NCBI GenBank assembly: GCA_026707615.1
Contig: JAPOWL010000399.1
Location: forward strand, 1-42,550
Length of the DNA stretch: 42,550 nucleotides
Direction: 5' to 3'
Source of the DNA: Acidobacteriota bacterium
GTDB taxonomy: Bacteria > Acidobacteriota > Vicinamibacteria > Vicinamibacterales > UBA8438
Shown here: positions 15,571-22,908 of the stretch, piece by piece
Numbering within the stretch: the first letter of the stretch is position 1
Layout: every line of letters starts with the position of its first letter
Notes under the pieces: model-generated
The model's database searches: none
What the model was told of the DNA's origin: nothing
Seen by the model: only the letters and a program-made list of their open reading frames with translations
Position numbers and translations under genes: made by a program

Positions 15571-16763
15571 TGGCCGCCCTGATGGCCGCCCCCCTCGACG
15601 GGGTGACCGTCGTCGCCCTGGAGCAGGCGGTCGCGGCGCCGTTCGCCACTCGGCAGCTCGCCGACCTCGGGGCGCGGGTGGTCAAGGTGGAGCGCCCCGG
15701 CGTCGGCGACTTCGCCCGCGGCTACGACGCCACGGTCCAGGGCCTCTCGAGCCATTTCGTCTGGCTGAACCGCTCGAAGGAGTCGCTGACCCTCGACCTC
15801 AAGCGGCCCGAGGCGCGCGAGGTGGTGGGCCGCCTGATCGACCGCGCGGACGTCTTCGTGCAGAACCTGGCGCCCGGCGCCGCCGACCGGCTGGGCCTCG
15901 ACGCCGGGACGCTGCGCGGCCGGCGGCCGCGCCTCGTCGTCTGCAACGTCTCCGGCTACGGCGCCACCGGGCCCTACCGCGACAAGAAGGCCTACGACCT
16001 GCTGGTGCAGGCCGAGGCGGGCCTGGTGTCGATCACGGGAACGCCCGACCAGGTGGTGAAGTCGTCGATCTCGGTCGCCGACATTGCGGCCGGCATGTAC
16101 GCCTACTCGGGGGTGCTGACCGCGCTGTTCCGCCGCGAGCGGACCGGCGAGGGGGCCACCATCGAGGTCTCGATGCTCGAGGCGCTCGGCGAGTGGATGG
16201 GCTTCCCGCTCTACTACACGATGTACGGCGGCTCGCCTCCGCCCCGGAGCGGCGCCCGGCACGCGGCCATCGCCCCTTACGGCCCGTTCGCGGGCGCCGA
16301 CGGCGAGACGGTCTTCCTGGGCCTCCAGAACGAGCGCGAGTGGGTCCGCTTCTGTGCCGAGGTGCTCGAGCGTCCGGAGTTCGCGACCGACCCGCGCTTC
16401 GACGCCAACGCCCGGCGCGTGGCCAACCGCGATGCGCTGGAGGCCGCGATCCGCGACGTCTTCGCCAACCTGAGCGCGGAGGAGATCGTGGCCCGGCTCG
16501 ACGCCGCGCAGATCGCCAACGGCCGCATGAACTCGGTCGCGCAGCTCGCGGACCACCCGCAGCTTCGGGCCCGCGACCGCTGGTGTGAAGTGCCGTCGAG
16601 CGCCGGGCCGCTGCGGGCCACGCTGCCGCCGGCCACCCTCGACGGCGCCGAGCCGCGCATGGACGCCATCCCCCAGGTCGGCGAGCACAGCGAGGCCATC
16701 CTGGCCGAGCTCGGCTATGCGGCGGGGACCGTCGCGGCGTGGCGTCGCGCGGGGATTGTCTGA
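15570..16763 (+). CDS. Type III (CaiB/BaiF) CoA-transferase, itaconate/mesaconate type candidate
   Basis: A family III CoA-transferase of about 397 residues. Landmarks are DGVTVVALEQAVAAPFATRQLADLGARVVKVE, the catalytic Asp D143 in KKAYDLLVQAEAG, the following GLVSITGTPDQVVKSSIS, and DIAAGMYAYSGVLTAL. These enzymes move CoA between carboxylic acids through an aspartyl-CoA intermediate. The start ATG 15570 overlaps the dehydrogenase stop; ATG 15582 is an alternative four codons in. By context (MaoC, CitE and MmgE/PrpD genes at 23.6-27.9 kb) it could activate itaconate or a related C5 acid, as Ict does in Pseudomonas. That substrate is inference. Confidence 0.9.
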   Translation: MAALMAAPLDGVTVVALEQAVAAPFATRQLADLGARVVKVERPGVGDFARGYDATVQGLSSHFVWLNRSKESLTLDLKRPEAREVVGRLIDRADVFVQNLAPGAADRLGLDAGTLRGRRPRLVVCNVSGYGATGPYRDKKAYDLLVQAEAGLVSITGTPDQVVKSSISVADIAAGMYAYSGVLTALFRRERTGEGATIEVSMLEALGEWMGFPLYYTMYGGSPPPRSGARHAAIAPYGPFAGADGETVFLGLQNEREWVRFCAEVLERPEFATDPRFDANARRVANRDALEAAIRDVFANLSAEEIVARLDAAQIANGRMNSVAQLADHPQLRARDRWCEVPSSAGPLRATLPPATLDGAEPRMDAIPQVGEHSEAILAELGYAAGTVAAWRRAGIV

Positions 16764-16915
16764 CCGGCCCGCGCTGGAGCTCGACGGGTACGTCGTGGCG
16801 TCCGGCGATCTCCCTCGCGGTCGAAGGTCACGTTCTTGCCAGCGTTCGTCCGCCACCACGCGGGAACTCTCGCTGGCACCGGCTCCGGTGGGCCACCGAC
16901 GCGGGCGGGTGTCGC

Positions 16916-16921
16916 TACAAT
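16916..16921 (+). promoter_or_regulatory. -10 box predicting a leaderless HEPN/MNT mRNA
   Basis: TACAAT ends 6 nt before the GTG at 16928, with no ribosome site. The spacing is the same as at 14371 and 40581. Confidence 0.5.
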
Positions 16922-16927
16922 CGATCC

Positions 16928-17332
16928 GTGGGTTCGAGGCATGCCGACTGGTTCCGACAGGCGGAAGCCGACCTGCGGATGGCTGGCCAGGCCCGCGACG
17001 GCGCTGCGCACGACTGGGCCTGCTTCGCCGCCCAGCAGGCTGCCGAGAAAGCGCTCAAGGCAGTCCTCATGAGTCGGGGCGAAGACGCCTGGGGCCACAC
17101 GGTGACGGCGCTACTGGGCGTCGTTGCGCCGGACGGAGCGGCCGCCGAGGACTTGGTCGTGTGCGCCAAGACGCTCGACAAGCACTACATCCCGACGCGG
17201 TACCCCAACGGGCTCGATGCGGGAGCGCCGACCGACTTCTACACCCGGAAGGACTCCGACGATGCCATCGCCTGCGCGGAGCGGCTCATCGGCTTCGCTC
17301 GTGGTCAAGTCGAACAACGAAGCGGCGGTTGA
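16928..17332 (+). CDS. HEPN-domain protein (toxin-like half of a HEPN/MNT pair)
   Basis: A 134-residue HEPN protein. It opens with DWFRQAEADLRMAGQA, has the family hallmark CFAAQQAAEKALKAVL, and ends with the TLDKHYIPTRYPNGLDAG segment common in this subfamily. A possible R-x6-H is present in SRGEDAWGH, but the RX4HXY motif of HepT toxins is not seen. The GTG at 16928 is chosen because the domain begins immediately there and a TACAAT box sits 6 nt upstream; the longer upstream frame has no family sequence. The nucleotidyltransferase gene overlaps its 3' end by 32 nt. HEPN proteins in such pairs are often RNases neutralised by the partner. Confidence 0.86.
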   Translation: MGSRHADWFRQAEADLRMAGQARDGAAHDWACFAAQQAAEKALKAVLMSRGEDAWGHTVTALLGVVAPDGAAAEDLVVCAKTLDKHYIPTRYPNGLDAGAPTDFYTRKDSDDAIACAERLIGFARGQVEQRSGG

Positions 17333-17711
17333 GCGCGCGGTGCTCGCCTGGGCGCGGAGCGTCGGCGACCGGCACCCGGAAGTGCGCCGCATCCTCTGGT
17401 TCGGGTCCCGCGTCACCGGGATTCCGGCGCCGGGCAGCGACGTCGACCTGTGCCTGGTGCTGGCGCAGTCCGACAAGCCGTTTCGCGAGCGGATCGGCGA
17501 CTACCTGCCGTTCGGGTTCCCGGTGGGCCTGGATCTGTTTCCCTACACGCAGGCCGAGCTCGAACGCTTGCGGCGCGAGCACCCCTCCTGGCACCGGGCG
17601 ATGACGTCGGGGGTCGACCTGTTGACGCTCCCTGACGGTGCGCGAGAATCGACGCCGATCCGGCGTCGCCGGCCGGGAGTGGCGGGCGGCTCGACCTCGA
17701 CAATGCGGTGA
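17301..17711 (+). CDS. MNT-type nucleotidyltransferase (antitoxin-like half)
   Basis: A minimal nucleotidyltransferase of about 136 residues. The motif ILWFGSRVTGIPAPGSDVDLCLV has the GSX10DXD pattern of MntA antitoxins, with a third acidic position likely in VGLDLFPYTQ. In described HepT/MntA systems the MNT protein AMPylates the HEPN toxin. The start GTG 17301 lies inside the HEPN gene, a 32-nt overlap that implies coupled translation. The last 30 or so residues are Arg/Gly-rich and may be a nonconserved tail. Confidence 0.83.
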   Translation: MVKSNNEAAVERAVLAWARSVGDRHPEVRRILWFGSRVTGIPAPGSDVDLCLVLAQSDKPFRERIGDYLPFGFPVGLDLFPYTQAELERLRREHPSWHRAMTSGVDLLTLPDGARESTPIRRRRPGVAGGSTSTMR

Positions 17712-17777
17712 CCGTGCGATCGCGAATCTCGAGTCGGATCAGATCAGCGACTACCTCCTCCCGAGGACGACGAAACG

Positions 17778-18596
17778 ATGCTCCGGCCTGACTCTTCCCC
17801 ACTCGATCCCGGCGGGCCTGCATCCGTGACGACCGGATCGGGGCCTCTACGGCGCGCCGGCGGGCAGCTCCTCGGCGCGCGAAAGGTCCAGGAGGACGGG
17901 TACGGCTTCATCGACGGGACCACGCTCGACCCTGCCGGCCGGCACCCGGTGGTGATCGTGGCGGACGGGATGGGCGGCCACGTCGGCGGCGAGATGGCGA
18001 GCAGACTGGCGGTGCGTGCGTTCATCGAGGCGTACGGCCCCGACGGCGCCCCCGCCGGTCGGCTGCGCGCCGCGCTCGACGCCGCCAACCGGGCCATCGA
18101 CGACGCCGTCAGCAAGAACCTCTCGCTCGACGGCATGGGCGCCACGCTGGTGGCGGCGGCGGCGACCACGGACGGACTCGAGTGGATCAGCGTCGGCGAT
18201 TCTCCGCTGTACCTCTATCGTGGCGGGCGCCTGAAGCGCCTCAACGAAGATCACTCCATGGCGCCGATCATCGAAGCCCTGCGCGAGAGCGATCCGGCGG
18301 CGGCCAGCGGGCTGAACCCGAACGAGCTCCGCTCCGCCCTGGTCGGATTCGCAATCAGGAAAGTGGACGCGTCGCCGATGCCCGAGCTGCTGCTGCCGGG
18401 CGATCTGATCGTCGCCGCGACCGACGGCCTGAACACGCTGAACGTCGAGGAAACCGCTTCGATCATCTCGGACCGCTGCGGCGACGGGCCGCAAGCGGTG
18501 ACGGACGCGCTCCTGGCCGCGGTCGCCGCCCGCGCCGTTCCGACGCAGGACAACGCGACGGTGGCGATAATCGATATGCCCGACGGACCCTCATGA
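17778..18596 (+). CDS. PP2C-type Ser/Thr protein phosphatase
   Basis: A 272-residue PPM/PP2C phosphatase. Metal-binding motifs are VVIVADGMGGHVGGEMAS, GMGATLVAAA, LEWISVGDSPLYLYR, LIVAATDGLNTL and the final TQDNATVAII. The conserved Asp in DGMGG is present, so it is probably active. It lacks a kinase, forkhead or sensor domain, and no Ser/Thr kinase gene is visible nearby, so its partner is unknown. ATG 17778 has GAGG about 10 nt upstream. It lies 66 nt after the MNT gene on the same strand and may be transcribed with the HEPN/MNT pair. Confidence 0.9.
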   Translation: MLRPDSSPLDPGGPASVTTGSGPLRRAGGQLLGARKVQEDGYGFIDGTTLDPAGRHPVVIVADGMGGHVGGEMASRLAVRAFIEAYGPDGAPAGRLRAALDAANRAIDDAVSKNLSLDGMGATLVAAAATTDGLEWISVGDSPLYLYRGGRLKRLNEDHSMAPIIEALRESDPAAASGLNPNELRSALVGFAIRKVDASPMPELLLPGDLIVAATDGLNTLNVEETASIISDRCGDGPQAVTDALLAAVAARAVPTQDNATVAIIDMPDGPS

Positions 18597-18659
18597 ACGA
18601 GTGCCGTTGGGCCCCGACGTCACGTGGCGAGTCGGGTGCCGGGCGGAACGGGAGGGTCG

Positions 18660-18821
18660 CGAGCTCCAGCTCGACGACATCTTCTCGTCCTGAGGGTGAG
18701 CGCCGTACCGGTCCCGCGCCACGAGACCAAGGGAGACCGGTCGATGCCTGCCCACGATCGGGCGGGAACGGTACGAATGCTCCCGCCGGGCCGGCAACGC
18801 CGGCGCCGGGCCGGGGCGCGA
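18660..18821 (+). repeat. Duplicated ~160-bp block, copy 1 (begins with a Uma2 C-terminal remnant)
   Basis: This block matches 20390-20550. The last ~104 nt (from CCACGAGACCAAGGGAGACC) differ at only two positions. The first bases read ELQLDDIFSS then a stop in one frame, the typical C-terminus of a Uma2 protein, so copy 1 carries the tail of a lost Uma2 gene. Both copies contain AAGGGA, then ATG at a good distance, and inverted GCCGG motifs. The rest of 18597-18840 shows no gene. Confidence 0.85.
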
Positions 18822-18827
18822 GCTGTG

Positions 18828-18844
18828 CTGACTCCGGGAGTCAG
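18828..18844. other. Palindrome at the Uma2 stop codon
   Basis: CTGACTCC-G-GGAGTCAG is a perfect 8-bp inverted repeat around one base. It includes the minus-strand TGA of the Uma2 gene at 18841-18843. Confidence 0.5.
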
Positions 18845-19410
18845 GGAAGCAGATCGTCGACTGCGATCGGTGTGTCGGGGCGAGCCAGCGGCGCGACCTT
18901 GTCCCCGGATGCATGGTTGGTGACGCTCCGGTAGACGTCTCCAGCCGGATCGCGGTAGACCTCGAGACGGTGCTCGGGGAGGGCGAGGATCCAGTACTCG
19001 GGAATCCCGGAGCGCGCGTACAGGCGCCGCTTGACCGTCCGGTCGTACCGCAGTGATTCGTTCGAGACCTCGACGACCAGCACCGCCGACGTGGGATGGC
19101 CCCTGTCGTAGTCGCGGATCGCGCCCGTCACGACGGCCACGTCCGGTTCGGGTTCCGAGTAGTCGTCGGCCGCCAGCGGGTGCTGTATCCGCACGTAGAA
19201 GCCGGGGCCGAAGACCCGCCGCAGGCAGTCGGCGACGAGGTCCACGCCGACCGTGTGGCTGACTCCCTCGGGTGTCATGGCGCTCAGCTCTCCGTCGACG
19301 AGTTCCAGCCTGGCGTCGGGCTCGAACGCGCCGGCCTCCACGGCACGGTCGTACTCGACCCGGCTCAGGCGGTAGTGGCGGACGGAGACCTCGGACCCGG
19401 CGGCCCTCAT
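18841..19410 (-). CDS. Uma2 family (DUF820) PD-(D/E)XK endonuclease-fold protein
   Basis: An intact Uma2 protein of 189 residues. Family signs are YRLSRVEYDRAVEAGAF, LELVDGELSAMTPEG followed by SHTVGV, EPEPDVAVVTGAIRD, LVVEVSNESLRYDRTVKRRLYA and GIPEYWIL. The nuclease-like residues are the Asp in EPDVAVV, the Glu in VVEVS and the Lys in VKRRLY. The biological role of Uma2 proteins is poorly known, although they are very common in multicellular and soil bacteria. I chose ATG 19410 because GGAGGAG lies 5 nt upstream; the frame would allow 11 more residues. A TACGAT box at 19423-19428 (minus) is a likely -10. Confidence 0.88.
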   Translation of the reverse strand: MRAAGSEVSVRHYRLSRVEYDRAVEAGAFEPDARLELVDGELSAMTPEGVSHTVGVDLVADCLRRVFGPGFYVRIQHPLAADDYSEPEPDVAVVTGAIRDYDRGHPTSAVLVVEVSNESLRYDRTVKRRLYARSGIPEYWILALPEHRLEVYRDPAGDVYRSVTNHASGDKVAPLARPDTPIAVDDLLP

Positions 19411-19543
19411 GACGGCTCCTCCATCGTAGCGCGGAACCGTCACCGTGGGCCCCCGCTTGGCGCCGCTCCCCGTCGCGGTTCCGTCGCCGGCCGTCCAGCC
19501 GAGGCGCCTCGACGGCGTGGTTGAACTCGACGCATCAGGCTTG

Positions 19544-19987
19544 TCATGGACCGAATCGGCGACTTGTCCCGAGTGCCTTCAGCTTCAGCAGCGGGTAGTC
19601 CTCGTAGCGCGGCGTCAGAGTCCGCATCGTGCAGTCCGCGATCAGGTCGAGTCTTTCGAGCACGACCTGGCCGATGAGGACCTCGCTCAGCGGGGGTCCA
19701 ACGACGCACTCCATCGTCATCGAGCGGTTGCCGATCTGCACCCCCACCGGGCCTGCTAGGGGGCGTTCCTCGCGGCGTTCGTCTACGTAGGTGACGAACG
19801 CGGTTCCCTGCGTCTCGAGCCCCAGGCGCTCGACCAGGTTCTGCGGGAGCACGAGCGTTACGGCGCCCGTGTCGACGATGCCGTCGACGGTCGCGCGTCG
19901 GATGTCGGCCTCGGCGCGGTCGCCGCGGCGGAAGTACTCGCGGTCCCCTGCGTTCTCCAGAATGACGTCAGCGTGAATCTCTCCCAT
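19544..19987 (-). CDS. Retropepsin-like (clan AA) aspartic protease, copy 1
   Basis: A 147-residue single-lobe aspartic protease. The catalytic motif is GIVDTGAVTLVLP (DTG), and the second-half glycine region is SEVLIGQVVLERLDLI. One DTG per chain means it should act as a homodimer, as in retropepsins. It resembles the bacterial/archaeal clan AA 'AF_0612-like' proteases. ATG 19987 is chosen by alignment with the second copy, since both begin MGEI. It is about 70% identical to the protein at 20616-21029 and lies in the opposite orientation. The C-terminus has an extra ~10 residues (ALGTSRRFGP) relative to the other copy. No signal peptide is seen. Confidence 0.85.
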   Translation of the reverse strand: MGEIHADVILENAGDREYFRRGDRAEADIRRATVDGIVDTGAVTLVLPQNLVERLGLETQGTAFVTYVDERREERPLAGPVGVQIGNRSMTMECVVGPPLSEVLIGQVVLERLDLIADCTMRTLTPRYEDYPLLKLKALGTSRRFGP

Positions 19988-20423
19988 CAGCGGCTCGATC
20001 CTACTACCCCCGCCCACCTGCTACCGTCGCGCGCCGAGCGGCGTGAACTGCGGGAGCTGTTGTCTGCCCCCTGCGACGTGGTTCTGTCCGACACCGACGT
20101 CGTGCAGCCGGACCTGCTGTTCATCTCCCGCGAACGCAGACATCTGCTGAGCGGCGGCGAGAACGTGCGGGGTGCGCCCGGCCTCATGATCGAGATCCTG
20201 TCTCCGACGACCGCGGACAGGGACCGGGGGGGCAAGCGGGAACTCTACGGCAGGTACGGCGTGACCGAGTACAGGCTGGTCGATCCGACAGCCGAGACCG
20301 TCTCGATCCATTGCCAGCGCGGGCGTGCCGGCACCCACCCTCACCTTCGGCCGCGAACAGACGCTTCGCTCGCCGCTGCTCGCCGGCCTCGAGCTCCAGT
20401 TCGACTACATCTTCCCATCCTGA
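19988..20423 (+). pseudogene. Broken Uma2 family gene
   Basis: A damaged Uma2 gene. One frame encodes LSAPCDVVLSDTDVVQPDLL, GLMIEILSPTTADRDRGGK and RYGVTEYRLVDPTAETVSI, which is the middle of a Uma2 protein. The natural C-terminus (LRSPLLAGLELQFDYIFPS then TGA at 20421) is in another frame. A small indel between about 20310 and 20330 therefore disrupts the gene. The usual N-terminal 50 or so residues are missing; that position is occupied by the start of the divergent protease gene. It was probably broken by the rearrangement that duplicated the protease. Confidence 0.78.
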
Positions 20424-20550
20424 GGGGAGCGCCGCACCGGCACCCGCGCCACGAGACCAAGGGAGACCGGTCGATGCCTGCCCACGATCGGGCGGGAACG
20501 GTACGAATGCTCGCGCCGGGCCGGCAACGCCGGCACCGGGCCGGGGCGCG
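20390..20550 (+). repeat. Duplicated ~160-bp block, copy 2
   Basis: This is the partner of 18660-18821. It begins at the C-terminal codons of the broken Uma2 gene and runs through its 3' flank. The 3' two thirds are almost identical to copy 1, while the Uma2-coding part has diverged more. Downstream it leads into the second protease gene. Confidence 0.85.
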
Positions 20551-20615
20551 TCCCCTCGCGCGGGCACGTGCGTGGTATGGTGCCCGGACGGTCGGCAATC
20601 GAGGAGACTGGTCCC

Positions 20616-21029
20616 ATGGGGGAGATCGTCGCCCAGGTAGCGTTGGAGAATCCCGGCGACCGCGCCGTCGTCGAGCGCGGCTACGGCCAGGAGTCCGACG
20701 TCCGCCACTCGACCGTAGATGCCGTCGTTGACACGGGCGCGGTCATGCTCGTGCTTCCGCAGAACGTCGTCGAGCGCCTGGGCCTGGAGACGCAACGCAC
20801 GGTCGTCGTGACGTACGCGGACGAGCGGCGGGAGGAACGACCGCTCGCGGGCCCGGTGACCGTTCAGATCGGCAACCGATCCATGAGCACGGATTGCGTC
20901 GTCGGTCCCCCCCTGAGCGAACCCCTGATCGGCCAGATCGTGCTCGAAGCCCTCGATCTGATCGCCGACTGTGCGAACCGCACCCTCACGCCGCGGTTCC
21001 CTGACTATCCGCTGCTGAAGCTGAAGTAG
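20616..21029 (+). CDS. Retropepsin-like (clan AA) aspartic protease, copy 2
   Basis: A 137-residue single-lobe aspartic protease with AVVDTGAVMLVLPQN as the catalytic DTG motif and EPLIGQIVLEALDLI as the C-terminal glycine region. ATG 20616 has GAGGAGA about 8 nt upstream. It is the same length and register as copy 1 except for a missing C-terminal extension, and ends YPLLKLK. Only 6 nt separate its stop from the start of the J-domain membrane protein, so the two are almost certainly cotranscribed. The substrate is unknown. The operon suggests a link between proteolysis and the membrane J-protein. Confidence 0.86.
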   Translation: MGEIVAQVALENPGDRAVVERGYGQESDVRHSTVDAVVDTGAVMLVLPQNVVERLGLETQRTVVVTYADERREERPLAGPVTVQIGNRSMSTDCVVGPPLSEPLIGQIVLEALDLIADCANRTLTPRFPDYPLLKLK

Positions 21030-21035
21030 GACGGA

Positions 21036-22838
21036 ATGGAACGGCCGGACGTCGATCCGTACGAAGTCCTCGGCCTCGAGCCGGGAGCGACGTACGACGA
21101 GATCCGGGCGGCGCACCGCCGCTTGGCGTTGAAGCACCATCCCGACAAGAACCCCGGAGACAAGACTGCCGAGTGGATCTTCAAGGCGGTTCAGAAGGCG
21201 TACGAGACGCTGCGCCGGGAGCAGGCTGAACGGGAAGAGCGCAGCGAGCGGGAGCGTCGAGAGCGGGCTGAACGGGCTCGCCGGGAGCAGGAGCAAGCGG
21301 AGCGAGATGAGCGCGAGCGCCGGGAGCGGGAGCAGGCGGCACGGGAACGGGCGGAACGTGAGCGTCGAGAACGGGCTGAGCGAGTGCGCCGGGAGCAAGA
21401 GCAGGCCGAACGACGAGAACGAGAACGCTGGGAGCAGGAGCAAGCCCAGGCGGCGCGGGACCGCTGGGAACGTGGCCAGCAGGAGCAGGCCGAGCGGGCT
21501 GGTCGGGAGCAGGCTGCGCGGGAACAGGACCGCTGGGAGCAGGAGCAAGCCCAAGCGGCGCGGGACCGCTGGGAACGTGGCCAGCAGGAGCAGGCCGAGC
21601 GGGCTCGTCGGGCGGAGGAAGAGGCCGAGCGACGAGAGCGCGAACGAGGCACATCAGGGTGGTGGCCTGTCTTGGTCCGCGCGTATGTGGTGATCGCAGT
21701 CGTCGGCGTGGCGCTCGCTGCGTACTTTATCGGGCGAGACGTAGTTCGCGGTCCCGCTGTGCGGTGGAGCGGGGAGGAACCTGCCTCTGAGGCCACAGAG
21801 CCGGATCGCGATCGCCTCCAAGCGAACGCATCCATGTACTATGAGCGCGGCCGCCTCGCGCTGGAGGCGGAGGACTTCACAACCGCAGCCGACCTGTTCC
21901 GCCGCGGGCTCGCACTCCACCCGGGCAACCCGGCACTGCGGCATGCGCTCGGCATTTCCCTCTACTGGATGGGCGATACCGATGCGGCCGTCGCCGAGTT
22001 TGAGGAGACCCTTCGCCGGACCCCGCGACATGCCCTTGCCCATCTCAGCCTTGGCATCCTGCGCGCCCAGCAGCGACGCTATCGTGACGCGCTAACCCAC
22101 TTCGCCGCCGCGGCGGTTGTTGACCCCAGTCGGGTCGAGTCGCACGTCGGACAGGCCGAGATGCTCCGCAACCTGGGGGACTTGGAGGCGTCCGTGCCTC
22201 ACTGGCGACGCGCGGTGAGTCTCGACCCTTCCGACGCGGCTTCCTGGTTCGAGGGCGCTGCCGCGCTTGTCCGCCTCGAGCGCCACGATGAAGCGCGCGC
22301 GTGGCTCGCCGGAGCGCTCGAGCGGCACCCGGAGCACGTCCAGCTCCGCGAGCTGGCAGATGCGCTCAACGAGCGACCACACCAACGCCAAGTCCAAGAA
22401 CTGGGACGTCGAGGCGCGCGGTCGTCGTTGCAGCCGTCAGCGCGCGTGCGGAGCGAGGGGCGCGAGGTTGAGGTGGTAGGTTGGCGCCAGAACCAACGAC
22501 GAGGTCTGCCGTCCAGAGCCGCCGAATCAGCCGCCGGTGCCGCGGTTCCCGAGCCGGTCCGCGTCGGCGGCAACATCAGCCCGCCGACCAAGACGCGCGA
22601 CGTATCGCCCGTGTATCCCGAGGTGGCCCGCGCGGCGCGGGTCGAGGGCGTCGTGATACTCGAGGCGACCATTGGACTGACCGGGACGGTGACCGATGTC
22701 AACGTGCTGCGCTCGGTGCGGTTGCTCGACGAGGCGGCCGTTGCCGCCGTGCGCCAGTGGCAGTACACGCCGACTCTGCTGAACGGCGTGCCGGTTCCCG
22801 TGATCATGACGGTGACGGTGAACTTCTCGTTACGGTGA
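21036..22838 (+). CDS. Membrane J-domain protein with charged helix, TPR repeats and TonB C-terminal domain
   Basis: A 600-residue multidomain protein. Residues 8-65 are a J domain with the HPD motif at 34-36 (KHHPDKNPGD), so it should stimulate a DnaK-type Hsp70. Residues about 66-205 are almost only Arg, Glu, Gln and Ala, a probable single alpha-helix or coiled coil. A transmembrane helix follows at about 210-230 (VVIAVVGVALAAYFIG). Residues 266-448 contain about five TPR units (YYERGRLALEAEDFTTAADL, then ALRHALGISLYWMGDTDAAV, and so on). Residues 513-600 are a TonB C-terminal domain with VEGVVILEATIG and WQYTPTLLNGVPVP. With the J domain in the cytoplasm, TPR and TonB parts would be periplasmic. 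The start ATG has AGGA upstream and follows the protease stop by 6 nt. I do not know of this exact architecture. Confidence 0.9.
   Translation: MERPDVDPYEVLGLEPGATYDEIRAAHRRLALKHHPDKNPGDKTAEWIFKAVQKAYETLRREQAEREERSERERRERAERARREQEQAERDERERREREQAARERAERERRERAERVRREQEQAERRERERWEQEQAQAARDRWERGQQEQAERAGREQAAREQDRWEQEQAQAARDRWERGQQEQAERARRAEEEAERRERERGTSGWWPVLVRAYVVIAVVGVALAAYFIGRDVVRGPAVRWSGEEPASEATEPDRDRLQANASMYYERGRLALEAEDFTTAADLFRRGLALHPGNPALRHALGISLYWMGDTDAAVAEFEETLRRTPRHALAHLSLGILRAQQRRYRDALTHFAAAAVVDPSRVESHVGQAEMLRNLGDLEASVPHWRRAVSLDPSDAASWFEGAAALVRLERHDEARAWLAGALERHPEHVQLRELADALNERPHQRQVQELGRRGARSSLQPSARVRSEGREVEVVGWRQNQRRGLPSRAAESAAGAAVPEPVRVGGNISPPTKTRDVSPVYPEVARAARVEGVVILEATIGLTGTVTDVNVLRSVRLLDEAAVAAVRQWQYTPTLLNGVPVPVIMTVTVNFSLR
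21426..21605 (+). repeat. Internal 105-bp-period direct repeat in the charged-helix region
   Basis: Positions 21426-21500 and 21531-21605 are identical except for one base over 75 nt. They encode WEQEQAQAARDRWERGQQ and following residues twice, with a 35-residue period. Such near identity indicates recent expansion or conversion. Confidence 0.88.
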
Positions 22839-22908
22839 GCGAGGTAGGACTCGCCAGAGTAAGTGCCAGAGGCGGCACGGTGGCGCCCCACGGATGCGGG
22901 AGTCACGC

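Noticed and set aside
18744-18923. Short frame MPAHDRAGTVRML... in the duplicated block (also at 20474)
   Set aside because: It has a reasonable ribosome site in both copies, but the frames diverge completely after the repeat end and the residues are Arg/Gly/Ala-rich, so I list the block as a repeat rather than a gene.
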